From JAIVGV01 sp032229975 (GTDB lineage: Bacteria; Acidobacteriota; Blastocatellia; Pyrinomonadales; Pyrinomonadaceae), in contig JAVXVG010000024.1 in the NCBI GenBank assembly GCA_032229975.1, forward strand, positions 113,737 through 177,736: DNA of 64,000 bases, given 5' to 3'. Position 1 is the first letter of the stretch. Every line of letters begins with the position of its first letter. This document shows, piece after piece, positions 8,297 through 15,867 of this stretch. Under the pieces are notes generated by a model. It was given only the letters and a program-made list of their open reading frames with translations, searched no databases and had not been told where the DNA came from. The position numbers and the translations under genes are program-made.

Positions 8297-9406
8297 CTAC
8301 TTGATCGCCGCGTCGCGCGAGCCGTTGATCTTCTTGTAAACCGTGAGGGCCTGCGCGACGACTTGATCCATGTTGTAGTACTTGTAAGTGGCGAGCCGCC
8401 CGACGAAGTGCACGCCCTTCGTCTCATCCGCAAGCGTCTTGTACTTCGCGTATAGCTCGGCGTTTTCGGGGCGCGGCACGGGGTAATAAGGATCGCCCTC
8501 GGCGCGCGGGAACTCGTAAACGATGCTCGTCTGCCTGTGCTCCTGCCCCGTCAGATATTTGAACTCGGTGATGCGCGTGTAGAGATAGTCGTTCGGGTAG
8601 TTGACGACCGGCGCGGATTGATAAGTATCAACGTCGTGCGTCTCGTGCTTGAATTCGAGCGAGCGATAGGGGAGCTTGCCGTGCCGGAAGTCGAAGAACT
8701 CATCGACGGGGCCGGTGTAGATCATCTCCTTGTAAGGGATGACGCGCTCGATGTCGCGATAGTCCGTGTTCAGCATGAACTTGATGTTCGGGTGATCGAG
8801 CATGTTCTCGAACATACGCGTGTAGCCGTGCTTCGGCATCGCCTGATAAGAGTCCGTGAAGTAACGATCATCGCGGTTGGTTCTGATCGGCACTCGCGCC
8901 GTGACGGACGAATCAAGCTCCGAAGGATCGAGCCCCCACTGCTTGCGCGTGTAGTTGCGGAAGAATTTTTCGTACAACTCGCGCCCGACGCGACTGACAA
9001 CGACATCTTCACTCGTCTTGATCTGCTCACGCGGCTCGGCCATCTTCGCGAGAAAGTCTTCCACCTCGAACGAAGTCAGGTTGAGTCCGTAGTAGCGATT
9101 GATCGTGTCGAGGTTGATCGGGATCGGAAGCAGTTGTCCATCAACCGATGCGAGCACGCGATGCTGGTACTGTCGCCATTCGGTGAATTGCGAGAGGTAC
9201 TCGAAGACCTCGCGCGAGTTGGTGTGGAAGATGTGGGGCCCGTACTTGTGCACGAGCAGACCTGCATCGTTGTAATGATCGTAGGCGTTGCCCGCGATGT
9301 GCGGTCTGCGGTCGCAGACGAGCACACGCTTGCCCGCCTCGCGCGCGAGCCTTTCGGCGAGCACACTTCCGGCGTAGCCCGCGCCGACGATGAGGTAGTC
9401 GAACAT
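8297..9406 (-). CDS. glf: UDP-galactopyranose mutase
   Basis: This enzyme interconverts UDP-galactopyranose and UDP-galactofuranose, the donor for galactofuranose in surface glycans. It needs reduced FAD. The 369-residue length is typical. The dinucleotide-binding GAGYAG lies at 8-13, followed by the family blocks HKYGPHIFHT and TRKQWGLDPSEL. Downstream come YTGPVDEFFD, the substrate-binding PYRSLEF region and FVGRLATYKYYNMDQ near the C-terminus. GGGAGAG lies just upstream of the ATG at 9406. It sits between a glycosyltransferase and the GH1/RmlD fusion, suggesting a galactofuranose-containing polysaccharide. Confidence 0.97.
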   Translation of the reverse strand: MFDYLIVGAGYAGSVLAERLAREAGKRVLVCDRRPHIAGNAYDHYNDAGLLVHKYGPHIFHTNSREVFEYLSQFTEWRQYQHRVLASVDGQLLPIPINLDTINRYYGLNLTSFEVEDFLAKMAEPREQIKTSEDVVVSRVGRELYEKFFRNYTRKQWGLDPSELDSSVTARVPIRTNRDDRYFTDSYQAMPKHGYTRMFENMLDHPNIKFMLNTDYRDIERVIPYKEMIYTGPVDEFFDFRHGKLPYRSLEFKHETHDVDTYQSAPVVNYPNDYLYTRITEFKYLTGQEHRQTSIVYEFPRAEGDPYYPVPRPENAELYAKYKTLADETKGVHFVGRLATYKYYNMDQVVAQALTVYKKINGSRDAAIK

Positions 9407-9424
9407 CTTAACTTCTCTCCCTCA

Positions 9425-10807
9425 TTAATCGGTGGCGGAAAAACTGCTGCCTGCTGCGGTCGCGGCGACGCGCGCCGCGTGCGGCACGGTGGCCCTCGTC
9501 GCAGGCACGGTCGAGAGCGCGGTCTTGCGTCGCGAGGCGGCGCGTCGCTTGGCGACCACGTCGCCGATGTGCGAAGCCATGCGCGCCCACGTCATGTCCC
9601 AAGAGTTTTTCGCGAGGTGTTCGTCAACGTGCGCGAGCCACGCGGCGTCTGAGACATGATCGTCCATGCCGATCTCCGCGGCGGCCCTGATGAACGAGGC
9701 TGCATCGTCGGCGATACGCACCAAGCCGAGTTCGCCGTAAGGTCTCACCACGTCTTGAATCGAAGTGGAGACGACGGGCTTGCCCGCCGCGAGATATTCG
9801 GGCGTCTTCGTCGGACTGATGAAGCGCGTGTGCTCGTTGCGCGCAAAGAAGAGGGCCGCCACGTCCCAACCCGCGATGTAGCGCGGCAGCTCCTTGTAAC
9901 TCTTGCCGCCGAGGTAGTGTATGTTCGCGCGGCGCGGCAGATCGTTCTCATCGATCTTGACGACCGGCCCAATGATGACGAGTTGCCAATCGGGTCGCGC
10001 TTCCGCGATCTGATCGAGGAGCTGCGTGTCGAACCGTTCATCGACGACGCCGAAGAAGCCCATGCGCGGATGCGGGACGGCCGACTGATCCGCAGGCTCT
10101 TCCACGACAGCACGCGCCTGCGCGAAATGCGCGCGGTCGATTGACGAGGGGAAGGCGTGGATGTTCGCGTGCTTATCTTTCTTCGCCTCGTAGAGACTCT
10201 GTCCGCCGGTGAAGACCACGTCGGCGCGGCGCAACAGCTCAGCCTCTCGCTCGCGCAGAGAGCGCGGCGCGAACTTGAAGGCAGAGAGTTCGTCCATGCA
10301 GTCGAAGACGGTTGCAAGCGGAGAGAGGTGGCGCGTCCAGCCGAGGGCCATCGGCGTGTAGTACCAGAGCACGTAGTCGGTGATCGCGTGTTCGCCGATG
10401 AGTCGATCAATCGACACTTGCTGGATCGCTTCGACGGAGACTTCGCTGAGCAAGCCTTTGGGCAGGTGCGGCACGACGACGTAGAGATTCTCTTCGCGTT
10501 GGCTCACGTCGAGACGCAAGGGGCCCTCGCCATAGATCGGCTCCTCGACGAAGAAGACGCGACGCTCTTTGGCACAGCGACTGAGTAGATGCTGTGGTCG
10601 CTGATAGACGAAGTCCCAACGCAGGTGCGAGAGACAGATCAAGTCCGCGTCGAAATTATCGCCGGTCGAGTTTGCTGTGTCGCGCGTCGTGTGTATCGCG
10701 CGATCCTGTAGTGAGTCGATCTTTTCCATGCCTTCTTTCAGACTCTGCGAGTCTAGTTGACCATTGCCGTTAACGCGCTGTTTGATCTCTGTGTAGCTTC
10801 CCTTCAT
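9425..10807 (-). CDS. Glycosyltransferase (GT-B type) of the sugar cluster
   Basis: This 460-residue protein has a polar N-terminal extension of about 50 residues. A GT-B-like glycosyltransferase follows, with the opening signature SHLRWDFVYQRPQHL near 60-75. The C-terminal nucleotide-sugar half includes FFGVVDERFD, HYLGGKSYKELPRYIAGWDVA (positions near 300) and the donor-binding KTPEYLAAGKPVV block. The last 50 residues are Ala/Thr/Arg-rich and likely disordered. AGGGAGAAGGG precedes the ATG at 10807. Donor and acceptor are unknown; the neighbouring glf makes UDP-galactofuranose a reasonable candidate. Confidence 0.85.
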   Translation of the reverse strand: MKGSYTEIKQRVNGNGQLDSQSLKEGMEKIDSLQDRAIHTTRDTANSTGDNFDADLICLSHLRWDFVYQRPQHLLSRCAKERRVFFVEEPIYGEGPLRLDVSQREENLYVVVPHLPKGLLSEVSVEAIQQVSIDRLIGEHAITDYVLWYYTPMALGWTRHLSPLATVFDCMDELSAFKFAPRSLREREAELLRRADVVFTGGQSLYEAKKDKHANIHAFPSSIDRAHFAQARAVVEEPADQSAVPHPRMGFFGVVDERFDTQLLDQIAEARPDWQLVIIGPVVKIDENDLPRRANIHYLGGKSYKELPRYIAGWDVAALFFARNEHTRFISPTKTPEYLAAGKPVVSTSIQDVVRPYGELGLVRIADDAASFIRAAAEIGMDDHVSDAAWLAHVDEHLAKNSWDMTWARMASHIGDVVAKRRAASRRKTALSTVPATRATVPHAARVAATAAGSSFSATD

Positions 10808-11782
10808 GTTCCCTTCTCCCTCTTATACTGACAATGATAACCACCGCGAAAATGATTCCACGCGTCCTTCACGCATCGTGCGAATCGGAAAATTGGAGAC
10901 GACTGAAACTGCTCAGTAGCCAGAGAACCGGACGAGAAAATTTCTCTCCGAAGTGCTTCGAGCAAGCCTTGTGCCTTGCCGGAGGCTTTAATTGCGGCTG
11001 TGCCTGTTTCCGCGTTTATCCCTGAGAAATGAGGGTGAAGCCTTACCGTCAGCGGCTCCGTCGAGCGGAAATACAGCCTCTTCCTTGAAGTTAATTTGTA
11101 CTAAATATGAACGACAAAACATTCACCGTGTCATGTTTTTTATTTGCCGAACAGACGCCCCATTCAATCGTTCGTTCAACAGAATTTTTATCCAAGAAGC
11201 TCATTGCGCGTTCGTTAAAATTTTCCGCCACGACCGAAAAAGAAAGGTGTGCGAAGCAGTCGCCGCGCTCACCTTTCTTCGACCCACCCCTTGCTCGTTC
11301 TTTCGCGACTGTCGAATGATTTACAGTGGCGACTTTTTCGATGTGCTTACCGTCATCGAAAACCTTTTTAGCGCACAGCCCTATTCAGTTGTAGTCTCCA
11401 AGTCTATGCGTAGCAGTTTACTGATCGCGGCAACACAAGTCTGTCCGTGGTCGTACTAAATTTGTGGCATTTTTGTTGGCAAATCCGTCCAATTCGGGAT
11501 CGGTGAGGACGCTCGCACAAGCTGCAAAAACGCGTTGGGCGGCGTACTCAAACGGACAGACACCGACGACGAATCGTCTTAACATTCGCACACAAACTTG
11601 GGAGTATCAGACTCCTTCGCGGGGACTGCACAAACAACTTAACAGGCGCGTCGTGCGTGTCCCCGCTTTTTTCTTCCTCTGAAGTTTGGGTTTGCAAACC
11701 TTTTCGACGTGGCTGACGCGCGCGCGCTCGTTCGAGCGTGCCGTCGTGCAACACGGGGCGTCTCTCACAAAAGGTGGAACTG
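10808..11782. other. Long intergenic region, less GC-rich
   Basis: Nearly 1 kb separates the divergent glycosyltransferase and response-regulator genes. The stretch 10830-11470 is visibly less GC-rich than its surroundings. Frames of 60-155 codons on the plus strand lack ribosome binding sites and show no recognisable product. A hairpin with a T-run at 11619-11672 suggests that a plus-strand transcript ends before the receiver gene. Confidence 0.5.
11619..11672 (+). terminator. Intrinsic terminator-like hairpin ahead of the receiver gene
   Basis: GCGGGGAC at 11619-11626 pairs with GTCCCCGC at 11659-11666 and is followed by six T. The loop contains a nested GCAC/GTGC pair. A second small hairpin (GGAGT/ACTCC, about 11602-11615) stands just before it. 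No gene precedes it on this strand, so it may end a small RNA. Confidence 0.45.
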
Positions 11783-12229
11783 ATGAAAGTCATTCTAGAC
11801 AAGGAACCGTCTCTGATCCTCGTCGCCGAAGACAACGAAGATAATCGCTTCGTGATGAAGAGCCTGCTTGAGCTGCGCGGCTACAAAGTGGTCGAGGCGT
11901 CGAACGGGCAGGAGACTGTAGAGATTGCGGTGCGCGAGAAGCCCGATCTGATCTTGATGGACTTGAAGATGCCCTTGCTCAACGGGCTGGCAGCGACGCG
12001 CTTCATCCGACAGCACCCTGAAACGCGCGTGCGCCTCGTGCCTATCATCGCGCTCTCGGCTTATCCTCCGTCGCAACATCGTCCGGTGGCGATAGCCGCC
12101 GGCTGCGACGACTACGTGCTCAAGCCCGTCGATTACGACCAACTCGAAAATCTGATCGAGTCGCTGCTCGCGCGCAGTCGCCCGCCCGTGCCTGTCCGCA
12201 CGCGTCGCGCGGGCCATGCACTGAGTTGA
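11783..12229 (+). CDS. Stand-alone response regulator receiver protein
   Basis: The ATG at 11783 follows AAGGTGGAAC and gives 148 residues forming a single CheY-like receiver domain. Acidic pocket residues are Glu16/Asp17, the phosphoacceptor is Asp60 in LILMDLKMP, Ser is in the ALSAYPP position, and Lys lies in DYVLKPVD near 110. No DNA-binding output domain follows, only a short Arg-rich tail. No histidine kinase is adjacent, so its partner lies elsewhere. It faces the Crp/Fnr gene tail to tail. Confidence 0.9.
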   Translation: MKVILDKEPSLILVAEDNEDNRFVMKSLLELRGYKVVEASNGQETVEIAVREKPDLILMDLKMPLLNGLAATRFIRQHPETRVRLVPIIALSAYPPSQHRPVAIAAGCDDYVLKPVDYDQLENLIESLLARSRPPVPVRTRRAGHALS

Positions 12230-12267
12230 AGAGGGCCGGAGAGTCGTTCGGCAGGCGGCGGCTTCTT

Positions 12268-12975
12268 CTAATTCATCAGACTATCAAACTCCGCCTTAAC
12301 TATCCCGTAGCACTCGCACGCGAAATCTTCCAACCCATCCCTGTCCATGATGGTGATGTGCCCACGGTTGTACTTGATGAGCCCTTCGGTTTGCAGGATG
12401 ATGGCCGCTTCCGTCACACCGGCCCTCCTGACGCCGAGCATCATCGAGAGGAACTCGTGCGTCAGAGGCAAGTCCTCGCACATGCAACGGTCGTAGCTCA
12501 TCAGCAGCCAGCGTGCGAGACGCTCGCCGACCAAGTGTGCGCGATTGCACGCGGCGGCTTGCGAGGCCAGCACGAGGAGCGATTGCGTGAAGCGATGCAG
12601 CCGGTCTTGCAGTGCGCCTCCGCGCTTGAACTCAGCCTTGATCACGTCTGCCCTGCACTGCATTCCGCCATCAGGAATCTGCACCATGCACTCGTAAGGC
12701 GACTTCTCAGAGCCGAGCATGAAGTTGAGTCCCACCATGCCCTCGAAGCCCGTGACGCCGACCTCGACGTTCGCGCCGTCCGAGAGCCGCGAGACTATCG
12801 ACACCATCGATCTGAAGGGGAAATAGACCTGCTCTATCGGGTCGCCCGTATAGTAGAGAACTTGCCCGCGCGGGAGGTTGACGGGCTTGAGATAAGGGAC
12901 GAGGCGTTCGTAATCTTCTGCGGGCAGGGCAGCGAGGATGCGATTTTCACTCTGCTGGCGAGGTTGGACGGACAT
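12268..12975 (-). CDS. Crp/Fnr family transcriptional regulator
   Basis: This 235-residue protein has an N-terminal cyclic-nucleotide-binding-like beta-barrel (about 10-130, with YYTGDPIEQVYFP and VGVTGFEGMVGL). A long helix and a C-terminal winged helix-turn-helix follow (LTHEFLSMMLGVRRAGVTEA as recognition region, near 170-190). The consensus cAMP-pocket GE/RSA residues are not visible, so the ligand is uncertain. Several Cys cluster near the DNA-binding domain (CMCED, ACECYG), but not in the N-terminal FNR pattern. It is a single-gene unit. Confidence 0.9.
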   Translation of the reverse strand: MSVQPRQQSENRILAALPAEDYERLVPYLKPVNLPRGQVLYYTGDPIEQVYFPFRSMVSIVSRLSDGANVEVGVTGFEGMVGLNFMLGSEKSPYECMVQIPDGGMQCRADVIKAEFKRGGALQDRLHRFTQSLLVLASQAAACNRAHLVGERLARWLLMSYDRCMCEDLPLTHEFLSMMLGVRRAGVTEAAIILQTEGLIKYNRGHITIMDRDGLEDFACECYGIVKAEFDSLMN

Positions 12976-13193
12976 CGGTAACTCTCCTCATGTTGCGGTC
13001 GCGTGTGGGGAACACAGCAGACGGCACAAGGAGAAGGTGATTATGCTCTTCCCGATGTCGGTGTTGAATTCTCAAAAGAACTTTTTTGGTCGTGCGGAGA
13101 CTATAACATACCCCTTGCAATTCTCAATCCAAATGCCATCCACGGACGTTTATCACGAATCGATTCTATCGAAGCGTCTCTCGCTTGAGCCCT

Positions 13194-13226
13194 AAAAAGA
13201 CGAACAGCCGTCGTTGCCGACGGCTG
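13194..13226 (-). terminator. Intrinsic terminator of the dedA/tRNA-Pro transcript
   Basis: A nine-base-pair stem (13205-13213 with 13218-13226, loop of four) is followed on the minus strand by TTCGTCTTTTT. It lies 23 bases after the tRNA 3' end. Confidence 0.85.
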
Positions 13227-13247
13227 AATCGATTCCAAAATTTTTGA

Positions 13248-13324
<77 letters not shown>

Positions 13325-13337
13325 GGTCGAAGTCATT

Positions 13338-13988
13338 CTATGGGCGCACTGCCTTACTGTCAAACTCGCGCGCGAGTTTGACGTGTCGCCACACCCACCA
13401 GACGACTGCGGCGATGATGACGATGCCGATCACGAAGTCGAAGCGATGGAACCAAGTCTTGAGCGCGTCGTTCTTGTCCCACTCTTTGCCGAGCACTTGC
13501 CCGACGTAGGCAAGCCCGATGCACCACGGCAGCGAGCCGAGGAACGTGTAGGCGACGAAGCGCGTTAGGTTCATCCGCGCCACGCCCGCCGGAAAAGCGA
13601 TAAACGTCCGCACGACCGGCAGCAGACGGCTGAAGAAAACAATCGCCTCGCCGTAGCGCGCGAACCAGCGATCCGCGAGATCGAGATCGTGCGTCGAGAC
13701 GAGTATGTACTTGCCATACTTCTCGATCAACGGTCGCCCACCCTTCGAGCCGACCCAATATGCGACGAGCGAGCCGACGACGCACCCGACCGCGCCCGCC
13801 ACGCCCACCGCCCACAAGTTGAAGCGTCCCGTGTAAACGAGATAGCCCGCGAACGGCATGATGATCTCTGACGGCAGAGGCACGCACGCAGACTCAATCG
13901 CCATCAACAACATCACGCCGCCATAGCCGAGCGCAGAGATCGTCGCCACGATGAAGCCCGAAAGTATCTCGATGATTCTCGCGATCAA
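13338..13988 (-). CDS. DedA family membrane protein
   Basis: This 216-residue integral membrane protein belongs to the DedA/SNARE-associated family, whose members act in lipid carrier recycling and membrane homeostasis. Signatures are ESACVPLPSEIIMPFAG near 32-48 with the membrane-embedded acidic residue, the RFLPVVRTFIAFPAG-like block (here SRLLPVVRTFIAFPAGVARM, about 140-158) and a C-terminal hydrophobic helix followed by a basic tail. Four to five hydrophobic segments are visible. It is third of the surE-pcm-dedA series. Confidence 0.92.
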   Translation of the reverse strand: MIARIIEILSGFIVATISALGYGGVMLLMAIESACVPLPSEIIMPFAGYLVYTGRFNLWAVGVAGAVGCVVGSLVAYWVGSKGGRPLIEKYGKYILVSTHDLDLADRWFARYGEAIVFFSRLLPVVRTFIAFPAGVARMNLTRFVAYTFLGSLPWCIGLAYVGQVLGKEWDKNDALKTWFHRFDFVIGIVIIAAVVWWVWRHVKLAREFDSKAVRP

Positions 13989-14010
13989 TCTTTCACCCCG
14001 TTCAAATTCA

Positions 14011-14088
14011 AGTTCAAAGTTGCAAGTTCAAGGTTCAAAGTTTGAAGAGCGTCATTAACTTTGAACCTTGAACTTGCAACTTTGAACT
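14011..14088. repeat. Perfect 32-bp inverted repeat between pcm and dedA (TTCAAAG type)
   Basis: Bases 14011-14042 are the exact reverse complement of 14057-14088, with a 14-base loop. Each arm is made of near-repeats of a TTCAAAG/TTCAAGG-like unit. The right arm covers the first bases of the pcm stop codon (14087-14089). Further copies of the unit extend left to about 14001. No T-run follows. Confidence 0.95.
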
Positions 14089-14737
14089 ATTCATTCGTCC
14101 ATCCATAACGACCGATGAGCGGCACGAACGCGCACGCGCCGTGATCCTCGTGCTTGAAATCTTTGTCGCTGCGAACGACGCGCACGAGCCGTTGCGAGTC
14201 GCGGCTGTGGCCGACAGGCATGACGAGACGGCCACCGACTTTCAGTTGCGCGAGCAGCGAATCGGGCACGTTGGGGCCACCTGCGGCGGCGAGTATGGCG
14301 TCGTAGGGAGCGTGTGCGTCCCAGCCGAGCGTGCCGTCGAAACATTTGATGGTCGCGTTGTAGATGCCGAGTTCGCGTATGCGCTTCTGCGCCTCGCGCG
14401 CGAGTTCGCCGATGCGCTCGATGGCGAGGACGCTGCCAGCGACGCGCGCGAGCACAGCCGTTTGATAGCCTGACCCTGCGCCGATCTCCAAAACTTTACT
14501 GTCGGCATTAACTTCGAGCAGCTCCGTCATGCGCGCGACGATGTAGGGTTGAGAGATCGTTTGATTCGCCGAGATCGGCAGCGCGTGATCGCCGTAGGCA
14601 TTCGACTGTAATGCTTCGGGGACGAAGAAGTGGCGCGGCACGTCTCCCATCGCGCGCAAGACCCTCTCGTCGCGGATGCGATGATGTTCGCGCAGGTGTT
14701 CGACCATGCGCTCGCGCTGTCGTTGGTACTGCGACAT
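14087..14737 (-). CDS. pcm: Protein-L-isoaspartate O-methyltransferase
   Basis: This enzyme uses S-adenosylmethionine to methylate isoaspartyl residues and start their repair. From MSQYQRQ the protein has 216 residues, the usual size. Visible motifs are DVPRHFFVPE, the substrate loop with NQTISQPYIVARM, motif I VLEIGAGSGYQTAVLA, and AILAAAGGPNVP near the end. An ATG 37 codons upstream is rejected because it would place a genomic repeat inside the gene. The surE-pcm neighbourhood is classical in bacteria. The stop codon overlaps the 32-bp inverted repeat. Confidence 0.95.
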   Translation of the reverse strand: MSQYQRQRERMVEHLREHHRIRDERVLRAMGDVPRHFFVPEALQSNAYGDHALPISANQTISQPYIVARMTELLEVNADSKVLEIGAGSGYQTAVLARVAGSVLAIERIGELAREAQKRIRELGIYNATIKCFDGTLGWDAHAPYDAILAAAGGPNVPDSLLAQLKVGGRLVMPVGHSRDSQRLVRVVRSDKDFKHEDHGACAFVPLIGRYGWTNE

Positions 14738-14810
14738 CTGCCCGGCGGGGGCTGGCGGGGGAAGCAAAATGGAAAGACTCCGATGACGACTAAGGAAGAT
14801 GAAGCTCTCT

Positions 14811-14859
14811 CGCCTTTGCGTGAGAACCAGTTTCACGCAAAGGCGCAAAGACGCAAAGA
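14811..14859. repeat. CGCAAAG-type repeat with 13-bp hairpin
   Basis: CGCCTTTGCGTGA (14811-14823) is exactly inverted at 14833-14845. The right arm continues as further units of the CGCAAAGA type to about 14859. Similar repeats occur between genes in many bacterial phyla. It fills the spacer between surE and pcm. Confidence 0.8.
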
Positions 14860-14903
14860 AGAGAATGATCGATGTATGAACAAGCCGATGAGCAGACTCT
14901 TGC

Positions 14904-15701
14904 TCACGCGTGTTCGAGCGCAGGTGATTCGCCGACCGTCGCGTTCGGGGCGTCGCTGTTCATTTCGTTCCAGCCTGCAATCACGTCGAGCGCGCTGTGA
15001 TTCGTCATATCGGTGCGCATCGGCGTGACAGAGACGTAGCCCTGTCGCACGGCGTAATAGTCCGTGCCATCGGCGTTCAAGTCCTGCAAAATCTTCTGAC
15101 CGATCCAGTAGTAAGGTTTGCCGCGCGGATCGACGCCTGCGGTGATGACGGATGTCGCGTGCTTGATACCTTGCGTCGTTACGCGCACGCCTTTGACCGG
15201 CCCTGCGGGGAAGTTAAAGTTGAGAAGCGTCCCTTCGGGCAGGCCCTCCTTCAGGACTTTGCGGACTGCTGCGGTAGCGAAGCGCGCGGCGTAAGTGAAG
15301 TCGAAATGTTCGTTGCCGACGAGACTGAAGGCCAGACCGGGGATGCCTAAGATCGTTGCTTCGAGCGCGCCCGCGACCGTGCCTGAATAGGTTGCGTCGT
15401 CGCCGAGATTGCCGCCCATGTTGATGCCGGAGACGCAGAGGTTGGGCATCTGTTCAGGCTTGAGGATGGTGTTGAGCGCGAGCGTGACGCAGTCGGTCGG
15501 CGTGCCATCGACCGTCCAGTGACGCTCGTCGATCTGATGTATGCGCAACGGGCGAGAGAGTGTCAGACTATGCGACGCGCCGCTCATCTCAGAGGCCGGT
15601 GCGACGACATACACGTCGCCCAACTCTTTCATCGCCTCTTCGAGCTTGATGAGCCCGTCGGAGTTGATGCCGTCGTCGTTCGTTACAAGTATCTTCGTCA
15701 T
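14904..15701 (-). CDS. surE: 5'/3'-nucleotidase SurE
   Basis: SurE is a metal-dependent survival phosphatase acting on nucleoside monophosphates. The 265-residue product begins with the metal-binding ILVTNDDGINSDGL (Asp8, Asp9). It continues with APASEMSGASHSLT (metal-binding Ser and Asn region), TPTDCVTLAL and the conserved SGINMGGNLGDDATYSGTVAGA block near 108-129. FSLVG, NFNFP and the C-terminal VSVTPM follow. The family is usually about 250 residues, so it is full length. It heads the surE-pcm-dedA-tRNA unit. Confidence 0.96.
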   Translation of the reverse strand: MTKILVTNDDGINSDGLIKLEEAMKELGDVYVVAPASEMSGASHSLTLSRPLRIHQIDERHWTVDGTPTDCVTLALNTILKPEQMPNLCVSGINMGGNLGDDATYSGTVAGALEATILGIPGLAFSLVGNEHFDFTYAARFATAAVRKVLKEGLPEGTLLNFNFPAGPVKGVRVTTQGIKHATSVITAGVDPRGKPYYWIGQKILQDLNADGTDYYAVRQGYVSVTPMRTDMTNHSALDVIAGWNEMNSDAPNATVGESPALEHA

Positions 15702-15806
15702 CGCAAGTTCAACCGGACTTCATTACACCTTATCGCCGCGCGCGTTGGCAAGCGCACAGCCCGAAAGTTTTCGACGCACTTGGGAAGAAGCATTGCGGCA
15801 AGCGAA

Positions 15807-15836
15807 AGCCCCGCGCGTTCTTCACGTCGCGGGGCT
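15807..15836 (-). terminator. GC-rich hairpin after the radical SAM gene
   Basis: AGCCCCGCG (15807-15815) pairs with CGCGGGGCT (15828-15836), 30 bases downstream of the radical SAM stop. On the minus strand only TTTCG follows, so the T-run is short. Confidence 0.55.
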
Positions 15837-15867
15837 CTCGTTTGATCGTTAGCGCGAGGACGAAGCG

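Noticed and set aside
10992..11459. A 155-codon plus-strand frame in the long intergenic region
   Set aside because: There is no ribosome binding site, composition is irregular and no domain is visible.
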